A DNA stretch of 64,000 nt from Rathayibacter sp. Leaf185 (lineage in GTDB: Bacteria > Actinomycetota > Actinomycetes > Actinomycetales > Microbacteriaceae): assembly GCF_001423885.1 (NCBI RefSeq), contig NZ_LMPP01000001.1, forward strand, positions 1,403,543-1,467,542. The letters run 5' to 3'. Both the position numbers and the translations under genes were made by a program. The notes under the pieces are model-generated. The model worked only from the letters and a program-made list of their open reading frames with translations. It had not been told where the DNA came from and made no database searches. Shown one piece after another: positions 42,057-51,120 of this stretch. Each line of letters begins with the position of its first letter. Within the stretch, counting starts at the first letter, position 1.

Positions 42057-42455
42057 TCACGCCGTGGCCATCGAGGCGAGCATCGCCTCGCACGCCTTCA
42101 TGCAGTCCTCGCAGGCCATCGCGCTGAGGCGGCAGGTCTCGCTCATCTCGGCGTGACCCGCGCACTCCTCCATGCAGGCGCGGCACATCGCGATGCAGGC
42201 CTCGAGCATCGGGCGCATCGTCATCGGGTCCATGCCCATCGGGCGCATCAGCATGCGCATCATGGTCGTGCACATGTCGGCGCAGCTCGCGCACATCGAG
42301 GCGCAGCGGCCCATGCCCTCCCTGCCGGACATCGCGTCGGAGCACATCGTGCAGGCCTGCATGCAGGCGGAGCACGCGTCGATGCAGGCCTGCATCGCCG
42401 TCATGTCCATCGTGGCGCCGCCGGTCATCGGCATCGCCTTCATCATGTCGTCCAT
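42057..42455 (-). CDS. Four-helix bundle copper-binding protein, DUF326-like
   Basis: A 132-residue Cys/Met-rich protein. After a Met-rich start (MDDMMKAMPM) come four helices with repeated CxxxC or CxxC spacing: ACIDACSACMQACTMC, CASMCASCADMC, ACIAMCRACMEEC and ACEDCMKACEA. This is the pattern of copper-storage (Csp/DUF326) four-helix bundles that hold many Cu(I) ions. No signal peptide is evident, so it should be cytosolic and buffer copper. The ATG at 42455 is the first Met of the Met-rich tract; the ribosome site is weak. No copper regulator or pump is adjacent. Confidence 0.88.
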   Translation of the reverse strand: MDDMMKAMPMTGGATMDMTAMQACIDACSACMQACTMCSDAMSGREGMGRCASMCASCADMCTTMMRMLMRPMGMDPMTMRPMLEACIAMCRACMEECAGHAEMSETCRLSAMACEDCMKACEAMLASMATA

Positions 42456-42577
42456 CGTGCCGATGTCGCTTCTCCGTCGGGCTCGAGGTGGAGCGGACGT
42501 CGCGTGGGCATCCGCGGGTGGATGCGTCCGATGGTAGGCCGGTGCCCGCCCGAGGTCACGCGCGCGACGGCGGAACC

Positions 42578-42611
42578 GTCGAGACGGCCTGCCGGAGCGG
42601 GCCGTCTCGAC
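42578..42611 (-). terminator. Perfect 12-bp hairpin after the HAD gene; repeat family member
   Basis: GTCGAGACGGCC (42578-42589) and GGCCGTCTCGAC (42600-42611) pair perfectly around a 10-nt loop, 2 bp past the stop of the HAD gene on the minus strand. It shares GAGCGGGCCGTCTCG with the hairpin at 2668-2720. Confidence 0.75.
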
Positions 42612-42613
42612 GC

Positions 42614-43366
42614 TCAGATACCGAAGGAGCGGAGGTACGCGGCGGTGTCGTGCCAGCCCTCGACCGCGAAGCACTCGACGCCCATGGCCTTCACCGGGTA
42701 GTCGTTGCCGTCGGGGTCGAGGCGGTCGCCGACGAAGATCATCTCGTCGAGCGGGATGCCGGTCAGCTCGGTGAGCTTGTTCATCCCGTAGGCCTTGTCG
42801 ATGCCCTTACGGGTGATGTCGACCGAGGTGGAGCCGCCGGAGCGCACCTCGAGGTCGGGCAGCACGGCCTGGACGGCCTCGCGGAGGGTGTTCTTCTTCT
42901 CGCCCGTCGGGTCCCACTGCTGCTTGATCGCGACCGGCGCGGCCTGGCCGAGCGCCGAGAAGGTGATCTGCGAGTCGCGGTCCTCGAGGATCGGGCCCCA
43001 GGTCTCGGACTCCCAGTAGCCGAGCTCCTTCGCCTTCTCCTCGACGGCGGCGAGCGCGCGCTGCTTCTCGTCGTCGGTGAGGTTCTCGGCGTAGATCTGC
43101 TTCCAGTCGCCGTCGTCGAAGCGGTAGTACTGCGTGCCGCAGGTGGGCATCAGGTGCAGCTGGGCGAGCACCGCGGGGTCGGCGCCCTCGAGGCGGTCGA
43201 GGACCTGCATCCGGAACTGCGCGATCTGCCCGCCGGAGATGATGCAGACCTCGGTGGCCTTGAGCAGCCGCACGAAGAGGTCGGCCATCTCGGGGTCGAT
43301 CGGGGACTTCGAGGCGGCGAGGGTGTCGTCGAGGTCGAAGGCCATCAGGCGGGGCAGGGTGCTCAT
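42614..43366 (-). CDS. HAD-IIB hydrolase, phosphomannomutase-like
   Basis: A 250-residue HAD-superfamily protein with a C2-type cap. Motif I is FDLDDTLAASKSPI, motif II is CIISGGQIAQF, the cap has HLMPTCGTQYYRFDD, and motif IV region is VGDRLDPDGNDYPV. These match the eukaryotic-type phosphomannomutase (PMM) family found in actinobacteria, but the DLDDTL, rather than DVDGTL, and its genomic isolation leave a sugar-phosphatase role open. ATG at 43366 was chosen over a longer upstream frame that overlaps the divergent DoxX gene. It is terminated by the 42578-42611 hairpin. Confidence 0.82.
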   Translation of the reverse strand: MSTLPRLMAFDLDDTLAASKSPIDPEMADLFVRLLKATEVCIISGGQIAQFRMQVLDRLEGADPAVLAQLHLMPTCGTQYYRFDDGDWKQIYAENLTDDEKQRALAAVEEKAKELGYWESETWGPILEDRDSQITFSALGQAAPVAIKQQWDPTGEKKNTLREAVQAVLPDLEVRSGGSTSVDITRKGIDKAYGMNKLTELTGIPLDEMIFVGDRLDPDGNDYPVKAMGVECFAVEGWHDTAAYLRSFGI

Positions 43367-43476
43367 GGATCTCGTTTCACGGTCTGCGGACGGTACGGCG
43401 GTATCGAGGATACGGGGCGGCGTCGCCAGGACGCGCGCGGCCGGGCGGCGGTGCGGTCGGAGCGCAGACTGGAGGC

Positions 43477-43923
43477 ATGACCGCACCCACGCCTCCCACC
43501 GGCGGGCGCCGCTCCGTCCCGCGCACGATCGCCCGGGTCCTGCTGGGTCTCGTGCTCGTCATGGCGGGCGTCGGGCACCTGACCTTCGCTCGGCAGTCCT
43601 TCCAGGCGCAGGTGCCGCCGTGGCTCCCGTTCGATCCCGATCTGGTGGTCGTCGCGTCGGGGGTGGTCGAGATCGCGCTCGGGCTCTCACTCGTCGTGGT
43701 GCCGGTGCGGTGGCGCGTGATCGTCGGAGTCGTGGTCGCCGCTTTCTTCGTGGCGGTGTTCCCGGGCAACGTGTCGCAGCTCGTGACGCGCACCTCGGCC
43801 TTCGGCCTCGAGACGGATGCGGCGCGCGCGATCCGGCTCGTCTTCCAGCCGCTGCTCGTGGTCTGGGCGCTCTGGTCGACCGGCGCGCTCTCGGTCTGGC
43901 GGGCGCGCCGGACTCGCGGCTGA
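43477..43923 (+). CDS. DoxX family membrane protein
   Basis: A 148-residue membrane protein with four hydrophobic segments, family DoxX. The first helix region reads ARVLLGLVLVMAGVGHLTFA, followed by VPPWLPFDPDLVVVASGVVE, the characteristic inter-helix segment. Relatives take part in thiol redox or quinone-linked functions; this copy is untested. CAGACT ends 7 nt before ATG 43477 and GGAGG lies too close to act as a spacer-correct Shine-Dalgarno, so a leaderless mRNA is possible. It is convergent with the LAL regulator. Confidence 0.82.
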   Translation: MTAPTPPTGGRRSVPRTIARVLLGLVLVMAGVGHLTFARQSFQAQVPPWLPFDPDLVVVASGVVEIALGLSLVVVPVRWRVIVGVVVAAFFVAVFPGNVSQLVTRTSAFGLETDAARAIRLVFQPLLVVWALWSTGALSVWRARRTRG

Positions 43924-43938
43924 GCACGCTCCTCAGCC
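43918..43938. terminator. GGCTGAG/CTCAGCC hairpin shared by convergent genes
   Basis: A perfect 7-bp stem (43918-43924 and 43932-43938) with a 7-nt loop. It contains the DoxX stop codon and the last codon of the convergent regulator. Confidence 0.6.
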
Positions 43939-46806
43939 CGCCGTGGTCCTCCGCGCGAGGTAGGCGGCCTCGGTGCGCGTCGTCGCTCCGAGCTTGCGCA
44001 GGATGTGCGAGACGTGCACGCTCGCGGTCTTGATGCTGATGAAGAGCTCCTCGGCGATGGCGCGGTTGCCGAGACCCTGCTCGACCAGCGCGAGGACCTG
44101 GCGCTCGCGCTCGGTCAGCAGCTCGCCGCCGGGAGCGGGGTCTCCGTGCCCGAGGCGGCGCTCGAAGCGGTCGACGGCGTCGACGATCAGCCCGAGTCCG
44201 GCTCGCTCGGCGACGGCGCACGCCGCGCGCGCCTCCCGCTCCGCCTCCTCGCGCCGGCCCGCCGCGGCCAGCGCCTCGGCGAGGCGGAGCCGCGAGTAGG
44301 GGAGCAGGTGCACGAGCGCGGTGGGCGCCTCGTTCGCCGTGGCGGCCGCCGCCCAGAGGGCGGGATCATCGCCTGCTCCGGAGGCGCCGCCGAGCTCGGC
44401 CTCGATCACCGCGACGAACGCGGGTGCCGTCGGCCAGTCGGACGCCGTGGCGAGGATGGCGCGCAGGCGCGCCTCCGCCTCGACCGGTCGGCCCCCACGA
44501 TCGACGAGCGGGACGCCCTCGCGCCGGGCCGCCGCGACGATGCGCGCCACGACGACGAGCAGGAGCAGATCGGCGGAGGGGAGCGGACGATGCTCTGGAC
44601 CGATCGCGTCTCGGACCTCGGCCCACGCGCCTCCGACATCGCCGTTCTCGAGCGCGATCGCGCCGGCGACCTTCGCGAGACCGACGAGCGAGTGCCGCTC
44701 GGTGCGCAGCTGCCTGCTGAGGGGCTGCCGCCATCGCGCCAGCAGGGCGGCCGCCTCCCGCGGGTCGCCGCGCCAGAGCATCGTCCACAGCTTCCGGCGC
44801 TGCAGGTGCGCGGCGAAGCCCAGCGGAGCGTCGAGCTCGAGCGCCCGGTCGAGCAGCTCCTCGGCGCGGCGCCACTCCCCGACCGAGGCGAGGGCGTCGG
44901 CCGTGTTGGCCATCAGCATCGCGCCGAGAGTGCGCGCGACCCCGTGCCGACGGGCGTGCTCGGCGCCCTCCTCGGCCGCGGCCACGGCCTCGCGGAACCG
45001 GCCGAGGAGCGAGAGCGCGTCGGAGAGGTTGAGCCAGTAGCGCAGCCGCGCCGAGTCGTCGCCGCCCGCCAGCACCCCGGCGAGTTCGAGCCCCGCGAGC
45101 CCCTCGTCGACCCGGCCCAGCTCGACCAGCGCCATGCCGCGGATGTTCACGGCGACACTCCGCCGGCCCTGCGACCCGACCGACTCGGCCTCGGCGGCCG
45201 CCGCCTCGGCGACGGCGACGGCCTCGTCGAGGTCGGCCTCGAGCATCAGCCGAGCGGCGAGCTCGCCGAGGAGCCGCGCGCGCAGCACGCTCGGCTCCTC
45301 GCCCTCGAGGAGCGCGAGCGCCTCGCGCAGCAGTACGACGGAGCCGACCTGCCCGAGGTTGGCGAGGTAGGACGCCTTGTCGCGCAGGAGCGTCGCCCGG
45401 CGCGGCGCGTCGAGACCCTCGGTGGCGAGCGCCTCGTCGACGAGCGCGATCGCCCGCTCGCTCTCGCCCGCGTCGCGGAAGTGGTGGGCGGTCGAGCCCA
45501 GGAGGTCGGCCCGGTCGCGACCGCGGACCTCGGCGGGCACCTGCTCCCACAGCTCGAGGGCCCGCTCGCCCATGCGCGCGGCGAGGGCGTGGGCGAAGGA
45601 CGCGCGGGCGTGGGCCATGGCGGTCAGAGACGCGGTGAACGCCCGCTCGGAGTCGTGGGCGGCCATCCAGTGGTACGAGATCTCGGAGGCGGCGGACGGC
45701 CCCCGCGACTCGAGCGCCTCGGCGTAGCAGGTGTGCGCGCGGACCCGCTCGCCCGGCAGGAGCTCGTCGTGGATCGCGTCCCGGACGAGGGCGTGCCGGA
45801 AGGTGTAGCTGCTGCCCTCGACGACGAGCACCCCGCCGGCGATGGCCTCGCGCGCGGCGGTCTCGACGCTCTCGGCGTCGCCGTGCACCACGGTGATCAG
45901 GTCGTGCTCGACGCACGTTCCGCCGGCCGACAGCGTGCGGAGGATCCTCTGCGTCGGCTCGCTGAGCCGGTCGTAGCGGGCGAGGAGGACGTCGTGCAGC
46001 GACTCCGGATAGCACTCGGGAACCGACGCGGCCTCGGCACGCGCGAACTCCTCGACGAAGAACGGCACCCCCTCCGTGCGCTCGACCACGAGGGCGAGGT
46101 CGCGCGCGGCGACAGCTGCGCCACGGACCGAGGCGACCATCGCCTCGACCCCGCGGCGATCGAGGCGCGCGAGCTCGCGCCGCTGCACCCGGTCGCTCCG
46201 CTCGAGCTCGGGGAGCCAGGCGCGCAGCGGATCGCCCCGGCGCAGCTGATCGCTCCGGAAGGTGAGCACCACGAGGATCCGCCCGGCGGTCGCGACGCGC
46301 ACCAGGAAGCGGAGGACGCCGATCGTCGCCGGGTCGACCCAGTGCAGGTCCTCGACGACCAGCACGATCGGCCGGAGTCTCGACGCGGCCTCGAGCGCGA
46401 CCGTGACCGCCTCGAGCACGGGAGGAGCGGCGGCGGCGGGCTCACCGCTCGCCGGCAGCTCGGGAAGGAGGATGCGCAGCCCCTCGGCCGACGGACCCGC
46501 CAGCGCGGCGAGCTCGTCGGAGCCGAGGACGCGCGCCAGCTCGCGCAGCGGCGCCGTGATCGGGGCGTACGGAGGCGCGTCGCGATCGAGATCGACGCAC
46601 TGGCCGCGCAGCAGGAGCGCGTCGGGCGGCAGCCGCTGCACGAACTCGGCGACGAGCCGGCTCTTGCCGATCCCGGCCTCGCCGCCGACCACGACCGTGC
46701 GGGTGCCGTCGACGAGCACCCGCTCGTAGGCATGCTGCAGCGCCGCCAGGTCGTCGTCGCGCCCCACGAGGGCGGTCGGCGCGAGCAGGAGGGGCATGGG
46801 CATCAT
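43933..46806 (-). CDS. LAL-type LuxR family transcriptional regulator (AAA-TPR-HTH)
   Basis: A 957-residue large ATP-binding regulator of the LuxR family. An AAA ATPase domain comes first: Walker A GGEAGIGKSR (41-50) and Walker B VLVVEDLHWVDP. A long TPR-like helical region (about 400-870) rich in Ala, Leu and Glu follows. The C-terminal HTH reads LTERERQVLALVEQGLGNRA and SIKTASVHVSHILRKLGA. LAL proteins usually activate nearby genes once an inducer and ATP are bound. The start was set at the MM pair at 46806, after GGAGGT. The nearest possible targets are the small genes at 46895 and 47353, between which are inverted TCGCCCTATC/GATAGGGCGA boxes. Confidence 0.88.
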   Translation of the reverse strand: MMPMPLLLAPTALVGRDDDLAALQHAYERVLVDGTRTVVVGGEAGIGKSRLVAEFVQRLPPDALLLRGQCVDLDRDAPPYAPITAPLRELARVLGSDELAALAGPSAEGLRILLPELPASGEPAAAAPPVLEAVTVALEAASRLRPIVLVVEDLHWVDPATIGVLRFLVRVATAGRILVVLTFRSDQLRRGDPLRAWLPELERSDRVQRRELARLDRRGVEAMVASVRGAAVAARDLALVVERTEGVPFFVEEFARAEAASVPECYPESLHDVLLARYDRLSEPTQRILRTLSAGGTCVEHDLITVVHGDAESVETAAREAIAGGVLVVEGSSYTFRHALVRDAIHDELLPGERVRAHTCYAEALESRGPSAASEISYHWMAAHDSERAFTASLTAMAHARASFAHALAARMGERALELWEQVPAEVRGRDRADLLGSTAHHFRDAGESERAIALVDEALATEGLDAPRRATLLRDKASYLANLGQVGSVVLLREALALLEGEEPSVLRARLLGELAARLMLEADLDEAVAVAEAAAAEAESVGSQGRRSVAVNIRGMALVELGRVDEGLAGLELAGVLAGGDDSARLRYWLNLSDALSLLGRFREAVAAAEEGAEHARRHGVARTLGAMLMANTADALASVGEWRRAEELLDRALELDAPLGFAAHLQRRKLWTMLWRGDPREAAALLARWRQPLSRQLRTERHSLVGLAKVAGAIALENGDVGGAWAEVRDAIGPEHRPLPSADLLLLVVVARIVAAARREGVPLVDRGGRPVEAEARLRAILATASDWPTAPAFVAVIEAELGGASGAGDDPALWAAAATANEAPTALVHLLPYSRLRLAEALAAAGRREEAEREARAACAVAERAGLGLIVDAVDRFERRLGHGDPAPGGELLTERERQVLALVEQGLGNRAIAEELFISIKTASVHVSHILRKLGATTRTEAAYLARRTTAG

Positions 46807-46894
46807 GGTGCCACCGACCTCCGTCACCGGGAGTCGTGCGGCGGGGGTGGTGTCGGTTTCCCGCGGGTCGGCGACCGGATCGGCCCGCGGCGCT

Positions 46895-47065
46895 TCAGGC
46901 GCGCGCGTGGGCGGGGCGGCGGAGGGAGCGGAGCCGTGCCAGGAACCTGGGCGCGGTGCGCCGCGGCTCGCGCTCGCGGCGCAGGCGCTCGACCTCGGCG
47001 GCACGGTCGAGGCGGCGCTCCCTGTCCTCCAGGAGGGCGGGGAAGGAGTACTCGCTGAGCATCAT
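46895..47065 (-). CDS. Small highly charged protein, 56 aa
   Basis: A small ORF, easily missed, encoding MMLSEYSFPALLEDRERRLD and then a run of Arg and Glu (RAAEVERLRRERE), ending in a basic tail. It is likely a single amphipathic helix with no signal peptide. GAGAGGA lies 5-6 nt upstream of ATG 47065, a proper ribosome site, and codon use fits the window. It lies directly upstream of the LAL regulator on the same strand with an 88-bp gap, so the two may share a transcript. Function unknown; similar short Arg-rich proteins are common in actinobacteria. Confidence 0.6.
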   Translation of the reverse strand: MMLSEYSFPALLEDRERRLDRAAEVERLRREREPRRTAPRFLARLRSLRRPAHARA

Positions 47066-47131
47066 GTCGGTCCTCTCGTCGATGCGATGAGGAGAGGCTC
47101 GCGCGGCAGCAGGGTCGGGGGCATCGGGTGG

Positions 47132-47279
47132 TCGCCCTATCTCCGGAGCGGCGGCGGCGGCCGGGCATGAGTCTTCCGGCGCCTCCTGCCGGCTCGCCGG
47201 TCCGCGGGCGGCGCTGCGGGCCGATCAGGGCCGTGGATCCGCGGAACCACGCGGATCGCGCGCGATAGGGCGATCGCCC
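47132..47279. promoter_or_regulatory. Inverted GATAGGGCGA boxes between LAL-linked small genes
   Basis: TCGCCCTATC (47132-47141) and GATAGGGCGA (47264-47273) are exact inverted copies 122 bp apart in the divergent region. The second is the left part of GGGCGATCGCCC (47268-47279), a perfect 12-bp palindrome. They are candidate operator sites for the adjacent LuxR-type regulator. No gene was found in the rest of this gap. Confidence 0.5.
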
Positions 47280-47352
47280 GATGCGGCTCAGGGGGTCTTA
47301 CGCGGATCGTCGTACTCGGCGCAGACAGCGCCCGGGTCCCAAGGAGTTCGCC

Positions 47353-47484
47353 ATGGTCTTCCTCATCGTCGTCGCCGCCCTGATCGTCTGGGCGGTCGCC
47401 GCGGCCGTCGTCGTCGTCGTGCGCGACGGCTACGGTCCCCTCCCCACGCGGACCGGCACGGAGCGGGCCGCGCGCCGCTCGTGA
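47353..47484 (+). CDS. Small single-pass membrane protein, 43 aa
   Basis: Starts MVFLIVVAALIVWAVAAAVV and ends in a basic hydrophilic tail (RTGTERAARRS). One transmembrane helix spans about 2-24 with the tail inside or outside undetermined. AAGGAG lies 6 nt upstream of ATG 47353, whereas the longer reading frame from 47281 has no ribosome site. It is divergent from the 56-aa gene across the region with the inverted boxes, hence possibly a target of the LAL regulator. A copy of the 71-bp palindrome begins 9 nt after its stop. Confidence 0.65.
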   Translation: MVFLIVVAALIVWAVAAAVVVVVRDGYGPLPTRTGTERAARRS

Positions 47485-47492
47485 CGCGCCTC

Positions 47493-47563
47493 CGGCTCGT
47501 GAAACCACGTTCGGCTCGCGGAATCCCGAGGATCCTGCGAGCCGAACGTGTTCTGACGAGCCG
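47493..47563. repeat. 71-bp palindromic element, copy 2
   Basis: CGGCTCG at 47493 and 47512, CGAGCCG at 47538 and 47557, the same 0/19/45/64 offsets as copies 1 and 3. Arms pair over about 29 nt with few mismatches. It lies between the convergent 43-aa gene and the 5'-nucleotidase, so it can act as a shared terminator. Confidence 0.85.
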
Positions 47564-47586
47564 AAGGTGCTCCGGCGGTGCCTCCG

Positions 47587-49599
47587 CTACGCGGTGTGGC
47601 GGCGGCGCACGATCAGCAGCGCGGCACCCGACAGGAGCAGCAGCAGCGCCCCGCCGAGGAACGCGCCGGACTCGACTCCGGTGTTCGCGAGCGGGCCCGA
47701 GTGCGAGCCTCCGGCGACGGGGACGGCGGTGGCCGTCGGCTGGCCCGTCGGCGTGACGGGCGTCACCGGCGTGACGGGCGTCACCGGCTCGGCCGGCACC
47801 TCCGCCGCGACCGACGTCAGCGACCAGTTGGCTTCGAAGAAGTCGGCCTGGTCGATGACGCCGCGCTCGCTCGCCCAGTCGATGAGCAGCTGGCGGATCT
47901 CCTGCCGCTCGTCGTAGACGATCGGCGCCTGGGCCACGGCCGGGTAGGCGCCTCCGCCGCTCTGGCGGTAGTTGTTGACCGCCATCACGAAGACGTCGTC
48001 ATCGGCGACCGGCGTGCCGTCGGTGTGCGCGAGGTCGCGGATCCGCGAGCCGGCCGGCTGCGAGATGTCGATCAGGTAGTCCACGCCCGAGAGCGCGTCG
48101 TAGTTGTAGTCGGGGATCCCGGTCGGGCGGTCGGGCGTGACCGCGTTCGTCCCCGTCGCCGGGTCGAACGGTGCGCCCGGAGCGACCTGGGTGAAGTAGC
48201 GCGCCGAGAACTCGAGGTACTCGCGCACCTCGGCACCGGTCATCTCGACTCCACGCAGGGTGTTCTCGTAGATGTAGAGACCGGCGATGTCGCGGATGGT
48301 GACCTGCCCCTTCGGGAACACCGCGGTGCGCGAGAACGGCGACGCCTGCGAGATGACCGGGACATCGGCCCACTCCGTGCCCTCGAGCGCGGTGTCGACG
48401 GTCTCGGCCTGGACGGAGTTGATGAAGTCGATGATCGGGGTGTCCTCGTAGCGCGAGGTCTCGGCCGAGAGCTCCTCCACCGACTCCGCGACGGGGGTGT
48501 TGACGTAGTCGATCGTCGTGGCGTGCTGCTCGGCGAGCGCGTCGAGCACGGCGGTCGACTCCTCGGGGATGTCGCGCGCGTACACAGGCTTCGCGACCGG
48601 AGCCGCACCCTCCGACCAGTCGACCTGCAGGTCACCGGTCGCATCCGGCACCAGGTTCAGGGTCACCTCGGTGAGCCCCTGCGCCCAGTAGTAGGGCTGC
48701 GTCACGAGCACCTGCTCGCCGGCGACGTTCGTGTAGAGCGTCTGCGGCACGTCCTGGTGGCTGTGGCCCGCGACGACCACGTCGATGCCGGGCACCTGCG
48801 TCGCGATGTTGTTGACCACGTCCTCGTTGAGATCCGCCGGGTCGTAGTCGGCGTCGGCGACCGTGCCCTGACCGGTGTGCGCGAGCACGACGACCACATC
48901 GGCCTGCTCCTCGACGATCGGGACCCACTTCTTCGCGGTCTCGACCATGTCGTCGAAGCGGAGCACGCCGTCGACGTACTGCTTGTCCCAGACGCGGACA
49001 CCGGGGGTGACGAGTCCGAGGACGCCGACCGTGACGGTCTCGCCGTCGATCTCGCGCTCGATCAGGGTGTAGGGGTCGTGGAACGGCTCGCCGGTCGCCT
49101 CGTCGACGACGTTCGCGCCGAGCAGCGGGGCGTCCAGGTCGCCCTCGTAGGCGCTGAGCATGTCGAGCCCGTAGTTGTACTCGTGGTTGCCGACGACCTG
49201 GGCGTCGTAGCCGATGGTGTTGAAGGCGGTGGCCATCGGATGCGTCGTCTCGTCGGCGAGGACGCCCGCGGCTCCGTCGCCGAGACCGTAGTAGTAGGTG
49301 AGCGGCGTGCCCTGGATGGCGTCGCCGTTGTCGAACACGAGGACGGAGTCGTCGCCCTTCTCGGCGCGGAGGCGGTCGACCTCGGTCGCGACGCGCGTGA
49401 GTCCGAGGGTGTCCTCGCCCTCGTACGGGGCGTTCGCGAAGTAGTCCCAGTTGTAGACGTGACCGTGGACGTCGGTCGTCGACACCAGAGTCAGCTCGAC
49501 GCCGTCGTCGAGGGTGGCCGCGGTCGCGCCGGGGGCGACGGTGGCGGCCCCCACAGCGAGAACGGCGAGGAGGCTTGCGGCGCGGAGTGAGCGCATCAT
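47587..49599 (-). CDS. Cell-wall-anchored bifunctional metallophosphatase/5'-nucleotidase
   Basis: A 670-residue secreted UshA/YfkN-like enzyme that hydrolyses nucleotides outside the cell. Signal peptide at about 1-27; metallophosphatase motifs TTDVHGHV, VFDNGDAIQG, VGNHEYNYG and VVAGHSHQDV; then the 5_nucleotid_C domain (about 340-520) with SGGGAYPAVAQ. A Thr/Pro/Val repeat linker (VTPVTPVTPVTP) leads to the sorting signal LANTG (637-641), a hydrophobic helix and RRRH tail. LAxTG is the class E sortase motif, so the enzyme is probably linked to the wall. The start is at the MM pair 49599 with AGGAAA upstream. Confidence 0.92.
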   Translation of the reverse strand: MMRSLRAASLLAVLAVGAATVAPGATAATLDDGVELTLVSTTDVHGHVYNWDYFANAPYEGEDTLGLTRVATEVDRLRAEKGDDSVLVFDNGDAIQGTPLTYYYGLGDGAAGVLADETTHPMATAFNTIGYDAQVVGNHEYNYGLDMLSAYEGDLDAPLLGANVVDEATGEPFHDPYTLIEREIDGETVTVGVLGLVTPGVRVWDKQYVDGVLRFDDMVETAKKWVPIVEEQADVVVVLAHTGQGTVADADYDPADLNEDVVNNIATQVPGIDVVVAGHSHQDVPQTLYTNVAGEQVLVTQPYYWAQGLTEVTLNLVPDATGDLQVDWSEGAAPVAKPVYARDIPEESTAVLDALAEQHATTIDYVNTPVAESVEELSAETSRYEDTPIIDFINSVQAETVDTALEGTEWADVPVISQASPFSRTAVFPKGQVTIRDIAGLYIYENTLRGVEMTGAEVREYLEFSARYFTQVAPGAPFDPATGTNAVTPDRPTGIPDYNYDALSGVDYLIDISQPAGSRIRDLAHTDGTPVADDDVFVMAVNNYRQSGGGAYPAVAQAPIVYDERQEIRQLLIDWASERGVIDQADFFEANWSLTSVAAEVPAEPVTPVTPVTPVTPTGQPTATAVPVAGGSHSGPLANTGVESGAFLGGALLLLLSGAALLIVRRRHTA
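47753..47788. repeat. 18-bp tandem repeat coding for the TPVTPV linker
   Basis: GTGACGGGCGTCACCGGC occurs twice in tandem (47753-47770, 47771-47788) inside the nucleotidase gene. It encodes the linker before the sorting signal and could expand or contract by slippage. Confidence 0.7.
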
Positions 49600-49728
49600 T
49601 TTCCTGTTCGCGTGATGGGTGGAGTGTGAACGCTCTCGAACCTAGGCGCTCCGTGTGAACGAGTCGTTTCGGGTTCGAGAGCATTGCTCGACGATGGATC
49701 CGCCCCCGCCCTCCCGGAGGCTCTCCGC

Positions 49729-49734
49729 TAGAAT
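49729..49734 (+). promoter_or_regulatory. Likely -10 box of purA
   Basis: TAGAAT about 94 bp upstream of the purA ATG, giving an ~87-nt leader with two small GC hairpins (CGGATGCGGCATCCG and CGCCGAGGCTCGGCG). No purine-riboswitch core was recognised. Confidence 0.45.
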
Positions 49735-49827
49735 CGATCGGCTGGCCGCGCGGATGCGGCATCCGATGCCCGGCCGGCCCGCCGAGGCTCGGCGAACCCC
49801 GACTCCGCCCACAGCGAAGGACACGCC

Positions 49828-51104
<1,277 letters not shown>

Positions 51105-51111
<7 letters not shown>

Positions 51112-51120
51112 CGTCAGAGC
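51105..51120. terminator. 16-bp palindrome over two convergent stops
   Basis: GCTCTGACGTCAGAGC is a perfect palindrome containing the purA stop and the stop of the minus-strand DUF559 gene. It is probably a weak shared terminator. Confidence 0.5.

Noticed and set aside
46824-47168. 114-aa minus-strand Arg/Pro-rich frame near the LAL regulator
   Set aside because: It overlaps the 56-aa ORF in another frame, and the 56-aa ORF has the better ribosome site and composition.
47753-47788. GTGACGGGCGTCAC palindromes as terminators of the nucleotidase gene
   Set aside because: They lie well inside the coding sequence and encode the TPVTPV linker as an 18-bp tandem repeat.
49735-49827. Purine riboswitch in the purA leader
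   Set aside because: Only small GC hairpins; no conserved purine-aptamer junction bases were found.
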